From: Hoplostethus atlanticus
Lineage: Eukaryota; Chordata; Actinopteri; Trachichthyiformes; Trachichthyidae
Direction: 5' to 3'
Assembly: GCA_034670405.1 (NCBI GenBank)
Contig: JAXDDX010000011.1
Location: forward strand, 4,917,001 to 4,981,000
DNA length: 64,000 bases
Shown: piece after piece, positions 21,201 through 39,032 of the stretch
Numbering within the stretch: the stretch's first letter is position 1
Layout of the letters: every line of letters starts with the position of its first letter
Program-made: the position numbers and the translations under genes
The notes under the pieces: model-generated
Seen by the model: the letters and a program-made list of their open reading frames with translations, nothing else
Told to the model about the DNA's origin: nothing
Database searches by the model: none

Positions 21201-23218
21201 CGACTGCTGACTATAGACACAAAGAAAGATACACAGACTTGTAGAGCAAAAGCCCATTCCTCTGGAGACTCTGAGCCCAAAGCAGAGACTCTTAAACAAG
21301 TCAAGATATAAACAGTGCACATCAAATATGACAGCTTTATATGGTTCTAATACAGAACTGTGTTTCCAAATAAAAAAAAGGCATAGACCCGGACGCCTCT
21401 CGGAGCTGTCAGTCAGGCCTGCCTCGGCCAGACACTAAAGCATAAAAACATGACCTCTACAGAAAAGAGCAGTGTAGGAAAGACAGACAGCACCATGATG
21501 ACTGCGAGTGTCCCTCACAGGCCAGGAGCACACAGCATGCTTTGTTTTTCCGACCGGAGAGTAATGTACAGTACAACGGTTACATTGATCAGTCAAATAG
21601 ATCATTACAGGTAAAAGCCATGTGCCACTGTGGACATAGGAACCAACAGAGGGGGGTGAAAGGGTTCAAATATTTTATATAACATTGGCTCAGTTGAGTA
21701 GCACTTTGTTGCAATCGGTAATCAATGGATATAAATGCACAAGCTACAAACATGTGGTAAATGGTTATACGCCTTTATCATATCCAAATATATTGTGAAG
21801 CACCAGTAGACACCAATGTACATGACAATAGCAACCGAAATACAAGAGGAAGTGAGGAACGCGTGAGGACGCAAACATTTTAAAACCGCCTTTATCTATC
21901 GATCAATGAGTCACGCGTAAAACTCAACTACAATCTCCGAGGCCGCAAACTGCCACTCTTGAAAGGTTTGCAGAGACCTCAAAAAAAACAAAAAACAATT
22001 ATACACCCATATACCATGCTCAAATGATAGTTGGGGAAAGACTTGTGTGTCACAGGCGAGGAGGACCTGTTAGAGTTTCAATTGCATAGCATGAATTTTC
22101 ACATGAGGGATCTGTGAAGCATACTCTCGTTGTTTTCATACATAAAGCCTGAGTGGATTCATCCTGTATTTGTATCCACTAAGCTTGCGAAAACTCCCAA
22201 AACTTGCATTCTCCTTCATCTCACTCTCCTGTTGTGACAGAAATATTTGTGATCGCTTTCCCAAAGATGTGGGTTGGGCAAAGGGTTGGGTAGCGCTATA
22301 GCATCAACACCCCCCCTCCCCCCCTTGACTCCAGACGAGTGCGCTGCAGAACAGATGTTATGATTGCGCATGCAAAGCATAATTAAAGAGTTATGTTCTA
22401 TTGTTAGCCCTGTGCTTCCTTTACACCTTTACTTCCGTGCAAACAGCGGTCCAACGCTGAGCAATCGACACAGACCATAATTTGGAAGCTGCTTTCAGGG
22501 TCAGCTCGGTTTTGAACTACACATATTTGTGATATTCAACATATCATCGATGTGAAAACCTCATAACTCCAGTTTTGGTGACTTTAAATTCACACTGAAG
22601 GACCCGTGGGGTTTATGAAATCCTTTCAAAAGCCAATTGGATAAACTCAAAAATGTCCTGGTGGTCAAGCTGAAACACAAGGCTGTTTTTAGCTTGTTTC
22701 TTAGTTCCTGGAAAGTTTTGGAGAGTCAAGGATTACACAGCGACACCTAAAAGATAATTTTTGATGTTTAAATGCTCAGTTTATAGTCATGCACACAGTC
22801 ATCATAACAGGAAGTTATATATACTGTGTGCTCAGTAGTATAAGGGTGGTTGAGTATGCTGCCGCTGAGGAAATGGGTGTACTGTGGGTGTCCACCATCC
22901 TTTAAATGCACACATCCCATCCTGGTAGCTGGGGGTGCAAATGCTACAAGTCTCCCTTAATGCCTGTTGCCCTCACAGTTATCAGTCCTCACACTTTTGC
23001 AGCCTGTTAACAGTGGAGACAGCCAAATATGTAAAAGCTGAAGCGGCTAAAATACAAAATAGATGTTTAGATTTGGTTCACCAACGAACCAAAATGAAGC
23101 GGTTTGGTTTGCCTCCCTAGCATATTGTAGATTTTTTTCCACTTCCATCTGTATCTAAAACAGAGGAAAGATGAGGGTACGCTTTATGTACCTGCACATA
23201 ACCTCGACTGCACGTTGG

Positions 23219-23224
23219 TTTATT
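23219..23224 (-). terminator. DUSP10: Candidate proximal polyadenylation signal (AATAAA) of DUSP10
   Basis: TTTATT on plus in GGTTTATTCACTG. It would give a 3'UTR of about 1.6 kb. Confidence 0.35.
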
Positions 23225-24849
23225 CACTGTGGTGCTTACTCTCTCCTTCAATTACGTCACGAGATCAGAATTACATAATAAGCATGCTTTTTCTTTGAAC
23301 GCAACTTTCTAAGAGTCTGCATGTCAATCAGACTGTGCAAAAATGGCATTTTTGTTAGAGTGAGGAAGGTTGCTTTTTTTTTTTAATCTGGGGGCTATTT
23401 TGCCCCCCTGTGCGGTCTGCATTAGTCTGCACGTGATGGTCTAGCATGCGCAGGCCCAGCGGTGACACATGAATTAAGGCATTGATAGAGGCACTATAAC
23501 AGCACGTGACAGCAGCGTTTGCCTACGCGAGGCAGAAGAGCCCCCTTAACTGTAGCTTAGTGTCAGGGAGGGGGAGTTTCAAAAGATTAGAGAAGGGTTA
23601 CAGTACTCTACCGCCTTAGCGACGCTAAACCGCGACGTAAATCAAATCTCAACACTCACGGGCATGGATGAACGGGGGACGCAGGGACGACTACAGCAAA
23701 CACAGTAGAGTACGTTACCACGGGGGCTGGCTTGTCACGGGTGAAACTGACCAACAAAAAAAAAAAAAAGACAGAAGCAGGAAGTGAACCTCCTCCATTC
23801 TGCTCCACTGTACATCACCAATAGCCCTATAGTACAACACCCACTGGTTATTTCAAAGTGGTCTTCCCTCTGCCTGCAGCCATGCATAGCAACGCTGTTT
23901 TTGGCTGCCTGATAAGAAATGTATTGCTAAAGAATATGCTCGCGTGGAAGGATGCAGGAATGGAAAAACAAACATAACGAAGAAAACAGACAAAATGTGA
24001 ATCTGTGGTTCTGTGTATTTTTTTTGAAACCGACACACAGATGACTGACAGAAACCCATAAGCAGTGCTCAAAAAATAAAACCCCATTTCTCCCCCCCGC
24101 CCCCCATCTTATACACTTCCGTGCCAAATATTACAGCATAATTGTATGCACCATAAACATAGAACTGAACAACAGTAATTACAGTAACATCAAAATGGTT
24201 TTTCAGCAAAGAGCTGGAAATGTTTCATAATCATTACCAATATATACATATTAGATCAAGCTCTCAGTTGCATTCCACTCTGAAATTATTGCACAGTAAG
24301 CCACTCAGGGCTTGTCATGGTCACCCCCATAAACCCCTGTATAAAAATAGAACATTAACACACCAAACAAGTCTTCATCTTTTTTTTTTTTCTTCTTTTT
24401 TTGACAGGCACTGCCGTGGCCAGCCCAGCCTGAGTCTGCAAACATAAACCGCGTGCCACAGTGTGAGCTTAAAGAGTTTCTCTTTGCCGGTAACTGCCCT
24501 AAGCCCGCAGAATATCTTGTTTTTCAAACAGTTAATCTATTTTCCTTTCCTCATGTTCGCTCCTCTGCGGTCATGCATGGACAGCTGACCACTTCTCTCT
24601 CTCTCTCTCTCTCTCTCTCTAACTTTTCTTCTCCTCCGGGACATCAGCCAGGTCCAAACAGCAGGGATTTTTGGCATTTCTCATCACCAGTGACCCCGTG
24701 CTTTGGCACTCCAGAGAGAGTCCAAGATGAGCACGAGGAGATTCTCGAATAAAGCCGCTCGCTCACATTCAGAATCAGCCCGCGGAGCAGCCAGTCCCTC
24801 TTCAAAAACAGCGAGAGTGAGAACAAGTGCGAGGGGTGGAGGGGCTTGC

Positions 24850-29652
<4,803 letters not shown>

Positions 29653-30843
29653 GGGGAGGCCGAGGGCTGGACGTTTACGGAGAACTCAACAAGCCGCTCT
29701 GTGGGAAGAGTGACAAGGTCAGGGCTGGGGAATTCGCAATGGGGGGAAAACTTTGGAAAATAGAAGAGAAATGGCATTTTGGTTGCATCCACTGACTCAG
29801 TAAAATGCTATGAATGAATGAGCCAAGAGCACACAGGCCTCTTGTCTGTTTGATCAACATGCAAACTAGAAAACGGCTGCTGAAGCCAAATATTAGTAGT
29901 GTCAACACCTGCAGGGCAACACCCGAGTTGGAGGAAAGAATAAGGCATAACAGACTGTCCCTTATAGCAGGAGTGAAATCAATACTAGAGTCCCATGAAG
30001 CTTGCAATTAATATGAATCATCCTCCAAAACGCACACGTGTGTGTGTGATACTGAATTCCCCCATCCCAAATATGTGACCAAGTGTGTTTCACGGTGGAG
30101 CTTCACACAGCTTTCCTAATAAGAGTGTGACAAAAAAGATAAAATACTGCATCAACGCTACGCCGCAGTTTGGTCTCTCCCTCAAATGGAAAGTCGGGGT
30201 ACAAAAAAAAGGGGGGGGGGGGGCAATTCCTTTTGATCAACAGCCTAAGCGTTTTAAAACCATGTCATCCTTCCACATTATGTAAAGACACCCGCGGAGC
30301 ATTGCCTGTCCTGGCCGTTGCCGTGTTATTCAGCGCGGTGCAGGTTCAGCAAAGCGAGAAATCATTCATGGCAAATTCATTGAAGAAACCGGCATGGGAA
30401 CGTGCCGAGAATATGATATGGCTCTTCGGATGAGATGAACTGATCAGATGAGCTCAAATAACCCCGAAAGCAATCCGATTTCCCATCGCATGTCAATACA
30501 TTAAAAATGTAGCGATGCTTGTGCATCATATAAGGGAACATTGTGTCTTCTAACTTTTTCGCAACAGTAAGGTATAATAAAACACTAGTAAAAAAAAAAA
30601 AACAGCCCAGGCCGTTATAAAGCAATACTCTACCATAAACGTTGCATTTGCGCACCTATTTGACATTTCTTCCCTTTAATTATGTAATCACGTGAAATGT
30701 CTCTGATCTTTCTGAGCATTAAGGTCTGCGCCGTCTCTTAGTGAATCCTAACAACTACAACTTGTACAAGACAGTGACATCGATTCATTGATTTATTAAA
30801 AAAAAAAAAAAAAGAAAGAAAAAAAAGTTGTATTCCTCCTTAC

Positions 30844-31190
30844 CAATATGTTGTGCCTTGCGGTTGACTGAAGACGGATTTATTATTTCCGCTCGCTGAC
30901 AAGGTTGCCTCCATTCAGTCCGTCCCAGTGTTGTGGATCGGCAACATTTTCACTTTTACCCTGCTCCCCAGAAATAACATTGAAGGAAGTCAGCCAACCT
31001 ACAGAAGTCGCGCTCCGGGACTGACGCGAATGTGAGCCAATGCACGACTTCATTAATATTAAATTGATCCGTTTTGTACAGTGAGGTCCAGCCCTGTAGT
31101 GGGAGGGATTTGGCCGAATAGACGAGCCTCTATGGCTGGCGGGGATTGTCGCTTGAACTGCGTTCGGTCCCAAGAACGAGCAGGGATGAT
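30844..31190 (-). other. DUSP10: Candidate non-coding exon 1 of DUSP10
   Basis: A strong donor (CATATTG|GTAAGG) ends a 5'UTR-like stretch at 30844. Its partner is the acceptor at 29698, across a 1.1 kb intron. The 5' end is not defined; it is placed just below the CCAAT/CRE cluster. Confidence 0.6.
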
Positions 31191-31212
31191 GTCATTGGCA
31201 GCCAATCAAAAG
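31185..31212 (-). promoter_or_regulatory. DUSP10: DUSP10 core promoter: paired CCAAT boxes and ATF/CRE-like site
   Basis: On minus the block reads GATTGGCTGCCAATGACATC. It has two CCAAT boxes in opposite orientation, six bases apart, followed by TGACATCA, one base from a CRE/ATF octamer. This suits the known stress induction of DUSP10 through p38/JNK and ATF/AP-1 factors, but the link is inference. Confidence 0.45.
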
Positions 31213-34200
31213 TCTCTCCAGGAGAATTGAGGAAGAACGGTGCTGCCTTCGCGTACGACTCGTAAACTCCTGCTTCCGAGTGTTGCATATGAGCTGCCGC
31301 CGCATTCAACTGCTTTTTGACACGTCAAATAACGGACCGATCAAGAAAAGTAGTTTTTTTGGTGGCTGTATTTTAGAAATAAAGCAGTACAAATGAGAAA
31401 AAGCACATCAGGCATGTAATTGATGTTTGAATGAATTAGTCAACCAAATGATGACTGCATCACTTTGCCATCTGCTGTTAATACAACTTCAGGCCATGGT
31501 GTACTTGCTGCAGAATCTTTTTTGTCAGGATTGTAGACAAAAACATTTGCGCCACATTGTGTGCACAGGGTTGCTGGCTGAACTAGTTCTTCGCATACCA
31601 ACGCCAACTGCCTGACTGTCTGTAAGTGGTGGAAAATATTGTGTTACCTTGTGGGAAAAGTGTTTCCATTTCTTTTTCCGGTTGGTTGCCTTTGTTTACA
31701 TCTCCGTGCTACAATCTCATGGTCAGCTCTTTCAAGATGAATTGTTTGGAGGCTTGCTGAGCTTGTTAGAGGATATATGCACCTTCATGACCAATCAAAC
31801 GGCTCCTAAACCCTCTTATTCCCTTAGTCGCCTTTGTTGCTCATTCATTGCAGAAATTGTTGTTGTTGTTCTCTGAGTTTTTGGTATTGCTATTTCCAGT
31901 TTCCATGGGTTACGGTTACCACTTTAATCTTCATGCTCCCCCACTGGTATGTAGTGCACATAAACAAACAATATGAAGTCACACAGTGAACATCCACTGG
32001 GCACGTGAAGTGACGCTCCTTGTTCATTTGAACGAGGGCCTGTGTAGAAATTTTGCAGAGGATTGTGGGAAGGTGAGAGGCCAGAATTTGGGAGTGTAGC
32101 AGCGGGGAGGAGTAGACCTCTCGGCTACTTTAATTTGTTCCTCTTGATAGAATGGAGGAGAAGAGCAAGGTAACATCAACAATCCTGCGACCCATGAAAT
32201 GCATCTGTATTTTCTGAATTTATACACAACTGGTGTCCCGTCAAATTTTAATCTGAACGGGAAGACATTTTATTTGGTGTTTTGTAGAACCTCCTTCACT
32301 GACAATCAACCTCAACAAATGAAACTAATAAAATAGAGTTAACTCTGCCCACAACCCCAAAAAATAATATATACATGGCAACATTACTTGACTATTTATC
32401 CCTTAACATTCAGTCAGTATTTATTTTGTAGGCAACCCTACTATGAAAGCAAAACCTGTATCCATTACAAACACACCCGCTACCACGCCCGCAAGATGGC
32501 CAATATTTTCAAGCATAATGTTGTCAGGCATCAGGGATGGACATTCACTGACATTCACTGTATGTTCGACTGTATATTTATTTATTTATTTATTAAGTCC
32601 GACTTCATTGTAAGCACACCTTAACCTTAACATGCTCTCCACTCACTAAATGTCACATCTTGGCAACTCAGGAGTCCAAAATCACCACTTTCCCAGTAGT
32701 ATTTACCACTTTGTCGGGCCATTCATATGCACCTCATTCCGTAATTGCAATATTTCCAACAGCACTTGAAGGCAGCAGAAGTGGCCGCATAGGCCTCATT
32801 TCAGTCCAAATGTTTCCTAAACCTTACTGCATGCAAGTACCATAAATACCCTTCACAGGGCACCTGTTGCTGTTAGCATACTCAACCAGCAAATACACCA
32901 GGTACCTTAAAGAAAAACCTTAAAGTAGGAACTAAAACTGTTGTCTTTGTTAAAAGAGCACAACTGAGATGTTCAACCACTTTCAATAGTATTGCAAACA
33001 CACATTATGTGAATATATGTTCTGCTGGTGACCAATCTCATATTATATAGTATTTATTGGCTTGACTCAGGCTTGTCTGACAGACTACCAGAAGCTTCAC
33101 ATTTTCATGACCTCGCTCACTGATGGATGTATTATGTATTACATGTATTAATAACAAATTCAAAAATCTATTGATCTTTCAAGTTAAGGCCCTGGGTAGA
33201 AGCACACAAGGACTGTTTGGAAAAACAAGTGAACAAACCCCCAACCTGAATCTTGATTCAAGTTCTAGGTTTACCACTGAAGCCATAGTATTAAAAGTCA
33301 ATAAAAAAAACAACCCAAAAATTGTAGACAGCGGCTTGCTCGTGTAACACAACAAAAGTGACCCTGTAGTATATGCCAAAAATGGAGGTAACATTATTGG
33401 TGGTAATAAGTAGGTGTGTTTGGCAGGAGTACCACCGAGCGAGTGCCAAGTTGGCTGACTGCACGGCCCCCATACGACAGGACGCATGTTGTGGCAAAGG
33501 GTCTCGCTGGCTTCGGACCCCAAATATCATCTGAGCTCTCTCTTTATCCTCATTGGCAACCTCCAACAATGCAGGACATTTATTATTGCTTCTATTCTTA
33601 GCGCTCCGTACACAGGGGTATTTATAAATGGACACAGCTGATCAAAGCCCATCCAAATTGAATTCTCAGCTACTCCTGTTTCATTTGTGATAAAGGGTAA
33701 ATGAACAAGCGACCCCCTGCCTGTGGCGGAGGGGGGGTCCTCGAAACACAGATGCCGTTATTGAGGTTGTGCTATTTCATCTATCCAATAAATAATACAG
33801 TCAGTATTTCTTCTTGTAACATCTCAGAATGGGAAGTTAATCCTTTCAAGGACAGACAGTACCTGTGACATTTTACGACTAACAGGACACAACGGTGTCA
33901 CAGTGCTCTGTAAATTAAAGAAATGACACAATCTTAACTTCAGATCTGATTTCGTTATCTAACAATTGTGGTAGAGATGAGGGCGGCAGTCTTTCCAAAT
34001 AAGCAGCATCCACTTGAAACATCATTCCTTGACACAGCAGCTAATCCATTGGGAATTCAAACAATGGATGCGGTATGAACTGAGCAGCTATGTAAACGCA
34101 ACTGGTTTTGCCTGTGTGGCAAGTTTTATTCTGGTAGATGTTAGTCATGCTCAAGCCGTGACACTCTGCCTTACGTAAGTAGACATTTGTGACTTTTGAA

Positions 34201-34566
34201 TTTTAGGCAAAGCTGTTCTGTAGAATGGAGTAAAAGAAAGGTCACTACCAGTGGTGGGTCACTGGCAGAGGACTTTCAGAGGGGGGTTTTCCATGAAAGC
34301 AGGATTACACAGGTAGCCAGAAAACTAAACATGCATTTTAGGTTTTGGGATGTCAGTCAGTCATACATAGTGATGATCTAATGTAATAGCAAAATAGTTA
34401 TTTAACTCTGGACAAAAGAAAATGTCTTGGAATATCCTGTGTGTAACCAGCCTTATTTTAGCCCCATAGTGAACAACACGCTAAAGGTGATAACCAACCT
34501 ATTACACATGATGGTCAAATGAACTCAAGCCAATGGGCTGAGCCACAATCCTTAATTCATATTTTG

Positions 34567-34567
<1 letters not shown>
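31213..34567. other. Gene-free interval upstream of DUSP10
   Basis: No exon is supported. Contents are a TTTA run at 32576-32595, a duplicated GACATTCACT (32539-32558) and unique AT-rich DNA. Frames at 33179-33635 overlap on both strands without any recognisable domain. Confidence 0.55.
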
Positions 34568-34601
<34 letters not shown>

Positions 34602-34645
34602 TTTCATTTTTAGAGCGCCTTTCAAGGTAGCCAAGGCACGTAACA
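34568..34645. repeat. (TAA)n next to a teleost repeat head
   Basis: Eleven TAA units adjoin CTTTCATTTTTAGAGCGCCT then TTCAAGGTAGCCAAGGC, the TTTATAGAGCGCCTTTCA-type head of the family also seen at 13790. Confidence 0.6.
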
Positions 34646-36935
34646 ATAGAAGAGAGAAGAACTAGATATGGTGAAAATATCAGCAGCATGACATGGACAT
34701 AGAAAATTAGCTTTCCTCTCATTTTTAATACAAACAATTACAAAATTACAAACAATATAAATGCAATACAGCAATACATCTTTCCTGTCATTAACACTCT
34801 ATATGAAGAGCTCCGTCAATCACACCCGTTTTTGTGCTCGTTGCCATTTGTTTTTTTGTACATGAACATAAAAAGAAAGATGCCAATATCACGTTAATAA
34901 CTCAATTCTATTGTCATGGGATGTGGGAAACTGACAGCACATCGATGATAACATGGTTTATGTTGATGAATACTGCAGTCACTCTTTCGTTATTCATTTT
35001 GAATAGTTTAACTGCATGGAAAACTTCTCTTAACAGCAATTTCCACACTTATGTAAGGTCTCGGATTGGATTGAACCTATACCTCCAGTGCTAGTGACTG
35101 AGTTTTCTTCCTTTCTTAATGTCAGCCCATGGAAAGCATGACGGAGCGAGGCCCCGCGTATCCGTTCACAGATCTCACACCATACACAAGATAATGTCAA
35201 ATTCTGATGTTAAACACAGTGAAGTGGTTAGTAGTTTTCTTTTTTTGTGCATGGAAAAACTGACAGCGCGTCGTGTGGTATTTGCTGCAACCCAAACCGC
35301 TTCCTGTCTTCAGCGAGGCACCGGCTCAATGTCACACTTACAGCACAGGAAGAACTTTAACCTCATGCAACTTTGGAAACCAGGTGTCATACATACGTTC
35401 ATGGTGCGAGGGCCCTGGCTGGAGAAGAGTGTCTGAATTGCAAATCAGTGTCATTTTCAAGTCCTTCATCCAAGTTTTCCCATATAAATACTAATTGCCC
35501 GTTAAGTCTTTAATATGGAAAAAACGACTGCCCCCCTCGACCAACCTCTCGTCCCATCTGGGATGGGAAACTTACCTAATTTCCTCTGCGATGCTGAGGA
35601 TTTAAGAGATGGAAAGATTCTGCTGCTTAGGGTTTCTAAGAGGGAATGGCACAGATGGGCATACTGCAGACTCAACAGCTTGAAAAGCAACATGTCCACT
35701 GATGGGAAGGAGAGACACTGCCAAAGATTCAACAGTCTGTCGACCTATGCTCCTTTACATGCTGCATGTTCATCGGCTTCCAGTCAGTTAACACAGCTGA
35801 AGACGTAGCGAACCCGCTGAAACGCGATGGGGTGATCAGCCCTTTTTATTGACGTTTTAAATGCATTCCATTAGCTTCGTTAGCTAATTGAGCCATATTT
35901 TAACTAAGGACCGGCACAGACGCACAAAATAACATCCTGATCATCATCAGTGCGTGGGCTGTTACCGGGTAAAACTCTTTATAAAGACCCAATCTACAAA
36001 TAAAGTATGGTGTCCCCTTTTTTTGAAACGCTGTCACGCCACTACCGGCTTTGTTTACCTTTTGATTTATGGGATGCAATATTTTTTTTGTCACTGAGAT
36101 TTCCGGAGGATCGACTGTCTGTGACAAAGTTTCACATGTATTGTGAGGGCGGAAAATGAAAAAAAGTTCATGTAACACACTGTAACTTTTTATAAGCTTC
36201 CATCTACAGGTCAATATATCCAAGAACATAACATTTTATTTTCCCTCTCCAGGCATTTTACTTGACTGGTTATTGTAAGAAGACTAGTAAAAATGCATTC
36301 TTCAAAAAGATTCAAAACATAACAATAAATGTGTATATGAGAAATATATTTTTGGCAGCTTTTAATAAGTCATCTTACGACACCCCGCCTCCTCCAAGAG
36401 GAGCCCCAACCCGAGACTGAGAACCACTGAAATTAGGTGATGATCGTCTGCAGTTACATGACTTATGTCGTGCCACCTGTTTTCAGAAAACTGTTGAGAA
36501 TGATTTTTCGCTTAAAGGACGAATGTTTCCTTCAAGTGTTTGTCTGTGAGTAGAGGCCACTGGCTGTGACAGATCATCAGGAGAAGTGTGGTTTACATCC
36601 AACCATAACAGCTCCATCGCTGTACTCATAACAACCCTGTTTTCCCCGAGTTGGGCCAGTCTGCTCAGTATTATTCATTCAAGTTGGCACGTCCCTTTAG
36701 CCTGGACAGGGGGGGGTGAATCATCCTCAGTCACTTAGCAACTGGCAAATATTGTTTGGTTAACAATCAAAAAAACACAAACATTCACTCCCGCTCACCC
36801 TCACGTATAGATTGTCGATGATGCAACCTCAGCTAATCTTGATATAATAGGTGATACGTGCAGTGCACTGCGTGTGCTTGCAATGTGTTTCACCTCATGC
36901 ATCGATGAAATGTGAGATAACGATTTCAAGAATAG
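34646..36935. other. Gene-free interval, no feature recognised
   Basis: Unique, mostly AT-rich sequence. Open frames at 35119-35436 and 35515-35808 have no domain, signal or splice support. Confidence 0.5.
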
Positions 36936-37135
36936 CAAATATTGTCATTCTGCCTGCAGCGCCGGGGGCCCAAATTAATTCTGACCTTATCCCAGAATGG
37001 AAGCATATCTTACACATGGATGGATTTACACGACTGAGAGTATTAGATGATGCCCCCTGTTATTTATACCCGTGGCCCACAGTCAGTCTCTGTTTATTAA
37101 ATGTTTGTATCTTCTTGGAGGTTATAACCCGCGGC
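36936..37135. promoter_or_regulatory. Candidate conserved non-coding element
   Basis: A repeat-free block with CAAATTAATTCTGACC, CCTTATCCC and TGTTTATTAAATGTTTG motifs, homeodomain- and forkhead-like. A 143-residue frame (36851-37282) crosses it but shows no domain or codon signal. The regulatory call is by appearance. Confidence 0.25.
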
Positions 37136-37568
37136 AGCGACCCCCTGAGTCGAGCAAGTTATTGGAAGCCCTCATTCCCCTTAACCTCGTTGGGTGAGGC
37201 TGAAACAAACACAGGGATGTTGGCTCAGCGCTGTACGCCGCACAGTATAAATAACAATGACTCTCTCTGCGCCCGTTGCTAATCACGTCTAAATAGCAAC
37301 TGTTTCTAGGACAGGGGGTCACCTGCTGCGTGGCTGGGTGCAAGCCAGGGCCTTTTAGCTCGGCATGGCTGTCCCGGAGGGGACCGGGGCTTTAGCCCCC
37401 GTTAGCAGCTGTCTCCGTGCATGAGGAATGGATTTCTATAGACTAGCGCTGTAATACTAATACTCAAAAGGGGGATAATGCATAGGAAAAGGGGATGCTG
37501 GGTAACAGTGGGCTGATAGGGGAATATTTGCCAGGCTGGGTTAAAAGGAAAGCCCGAAATTGCAGCAC

Positions 37569-37583
37569 AACGCCCCCTGCTGA
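37569..37583 (-). promoter_or_regulatory. CTCF-like motif
   Basis: AACGCCCCCTGCTGA on plus is the reverse of TCAGCAGGGGGCG, a close match to the CTCF core. Confidence 0.4.
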
Positions 37584-37745
37584 AACACCGTCCCCCCACG
37601 GCTTTGTTAAAGTGGCAATCTGAAAGATACGTCTTTCGTGCTAGGCGGTCATCGCTGTGGTGTTTCTCTACTTCCCAGAGGTCACCTGTCAATCAAACAG
37701 TGTGTCCAGTACTGTGGTGTCTTTCTCCTCGGATCTCCTGTTGAT

Positions 37746-37794
37746 GAAGTTTGAGTTTCTGTAGGTGGCGCTCTTTGTCTGTTCAGCCACGGTG
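37746..37794. repeat. Dispersed repeat copy A with CTCF-like core
   Basis: GTTTGAGTTTCT, then AGGTGGCGCTCTTTGTCTGT, then TCAGCCACGGTG closely match 46620-46672. The AGGTGGCGCTC part also fits a CTCF core. Confidence 0.5.
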
Positions 37795-38990
37795 ATTCTT
37801 TACATTTGTACAGTTTCTAAACCGTGAATTAAAACACACCTGTCATTTCAATTACGACGGGTGCTTTATTCTCCATCTCCAAGACAAACGCTTCAAGAGC
37901 GAATGTGAATACACGGCATGTATGAAAGGTCAAATAAACCCTGCGTTGCATCCCTACCGTCCAACTGGAGGGATGAGGAGGACCGGCAAGTCATGCTCTT
38001 TGATGGTACACGTTATATTTGAAAATTAGGTCATGCACAGGCAGACTTTCCTCCTGTATCAGACACTGAGATAAATATCGTCAAATAGCCTGTCTTGTTT
38101 CCATCAGACTAATGGAGTTCCAGTTGCTGCGCGGAGCCATTATAATAACTGTCCATTATCTTAAAGCTTTACTAAGAACTTTATGTAAAAACAGCATCCA
38201 TCTTATTATCCTAAATGCCAAAGTGGGGCTGCAATAGAGAAAAGTGGCACATCCCCTGTAACGGAGACCCTGTAGATTGGGCCCTACTTGCCCAGATGAA
38301 ATTCTGGTGCCAGGTAAGGTCACTTCCCCACCCACAGGAAGCGGCAAATAGAAACGGCCTCCTAAAACAGCAGCCGGCGAGCTCACCGACGGTAGACGGC
38401 TTTGCCTCTCTCGTCTGTTTGGTTTCCTTCGGTATAAAGCGATCAGACCGGCCGGGTTGGTAAGCATGAGCGCGCCGTGTGCAGTTCACTGACATCACGT
38501 TACAGGATTTCTGGTTATTAAAGTTCAACATTTTCAAAGCTTTAACTGCTGTAGATTTGTTCCAAAAAGTGGTAGAAAATATTATTCCGATTAATATTAT
38601 AGCTCCACATAGTTCTTTACGCTCATAATTGAATTTGATGTTATAATCATTATCTATCTACGTGCAAACAAGCTAAAATGCTGTAACGTACCTGACTTGA
38701 ACATTATAAGCTAAGTTGTTCTTATCATTTGTTTTTGTTATTCTGCAATCTGCAGCTGTAACCCGCGACTGAAACTGCAAACACATCCTGCACACGGCCG
38801 TTAAGAAACACAACCGAGACCGCATCACATGACCGGCGTCTGCTCTCGCATCTTCTAACCCTTCCTCCAAGTCTCCAACCAGACGGTGTCCTTCCACGCT
38901 AATCTCTCTCCTTTCCCACAAACTAATAAAGTCTACTATGAGGGAGAACCGATGAGCGTGCGGATGACTGGAGATTGGAGATTAAGACGG

Positions 38991-38994
<4 letters not shown>
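37795..38994. other. Gene-free interval, no feature recognised
   Basis: A TATAAAG at 38432-38438 is followed by TTG|GTAAGC about 20 bases on, too close for a normal first exon. No other signal. Confidence 0.45.

Positions 38995-39025
<31 letters not shown>
38995..39025. repeat. (GA)n microsatellite
   Basis: About 14 GA units. Confidence 0.95.

Positions 39026-39032
<7 letters not shown>

Larger units (their letters stand above)
20935..24849 (-). other. DUSP10: Candidate 3' untranslated region of DUSP10
   Basis: The TAA of DUSP10 is followed on the minus strand by unique, intron-free sequence. Canonical AATAAA signals first occur at 23219-23224, then at 20935-20940, giving a 3'UTR of about 1.6 or 3.9 kb. 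Five ATTTA pentamers (TAAAT on plus at 21732, 21758, 22585, 22769 and 22903) would lie in the longer form. Instability elements of this type fit an inducible phosphatase message. A (GA)n run (24594-24621) and an AT-rich palindrome (21144-21200) also lie here. No transcript data were available, so the extent is inference. Confidence 0.45.

Noticed and set aside
36851-37282. 143-residue ORF in the gene-free interval
   Set aside because: No domain, signal or splice context. It overlaps a block that looks regulatory rather than coding.
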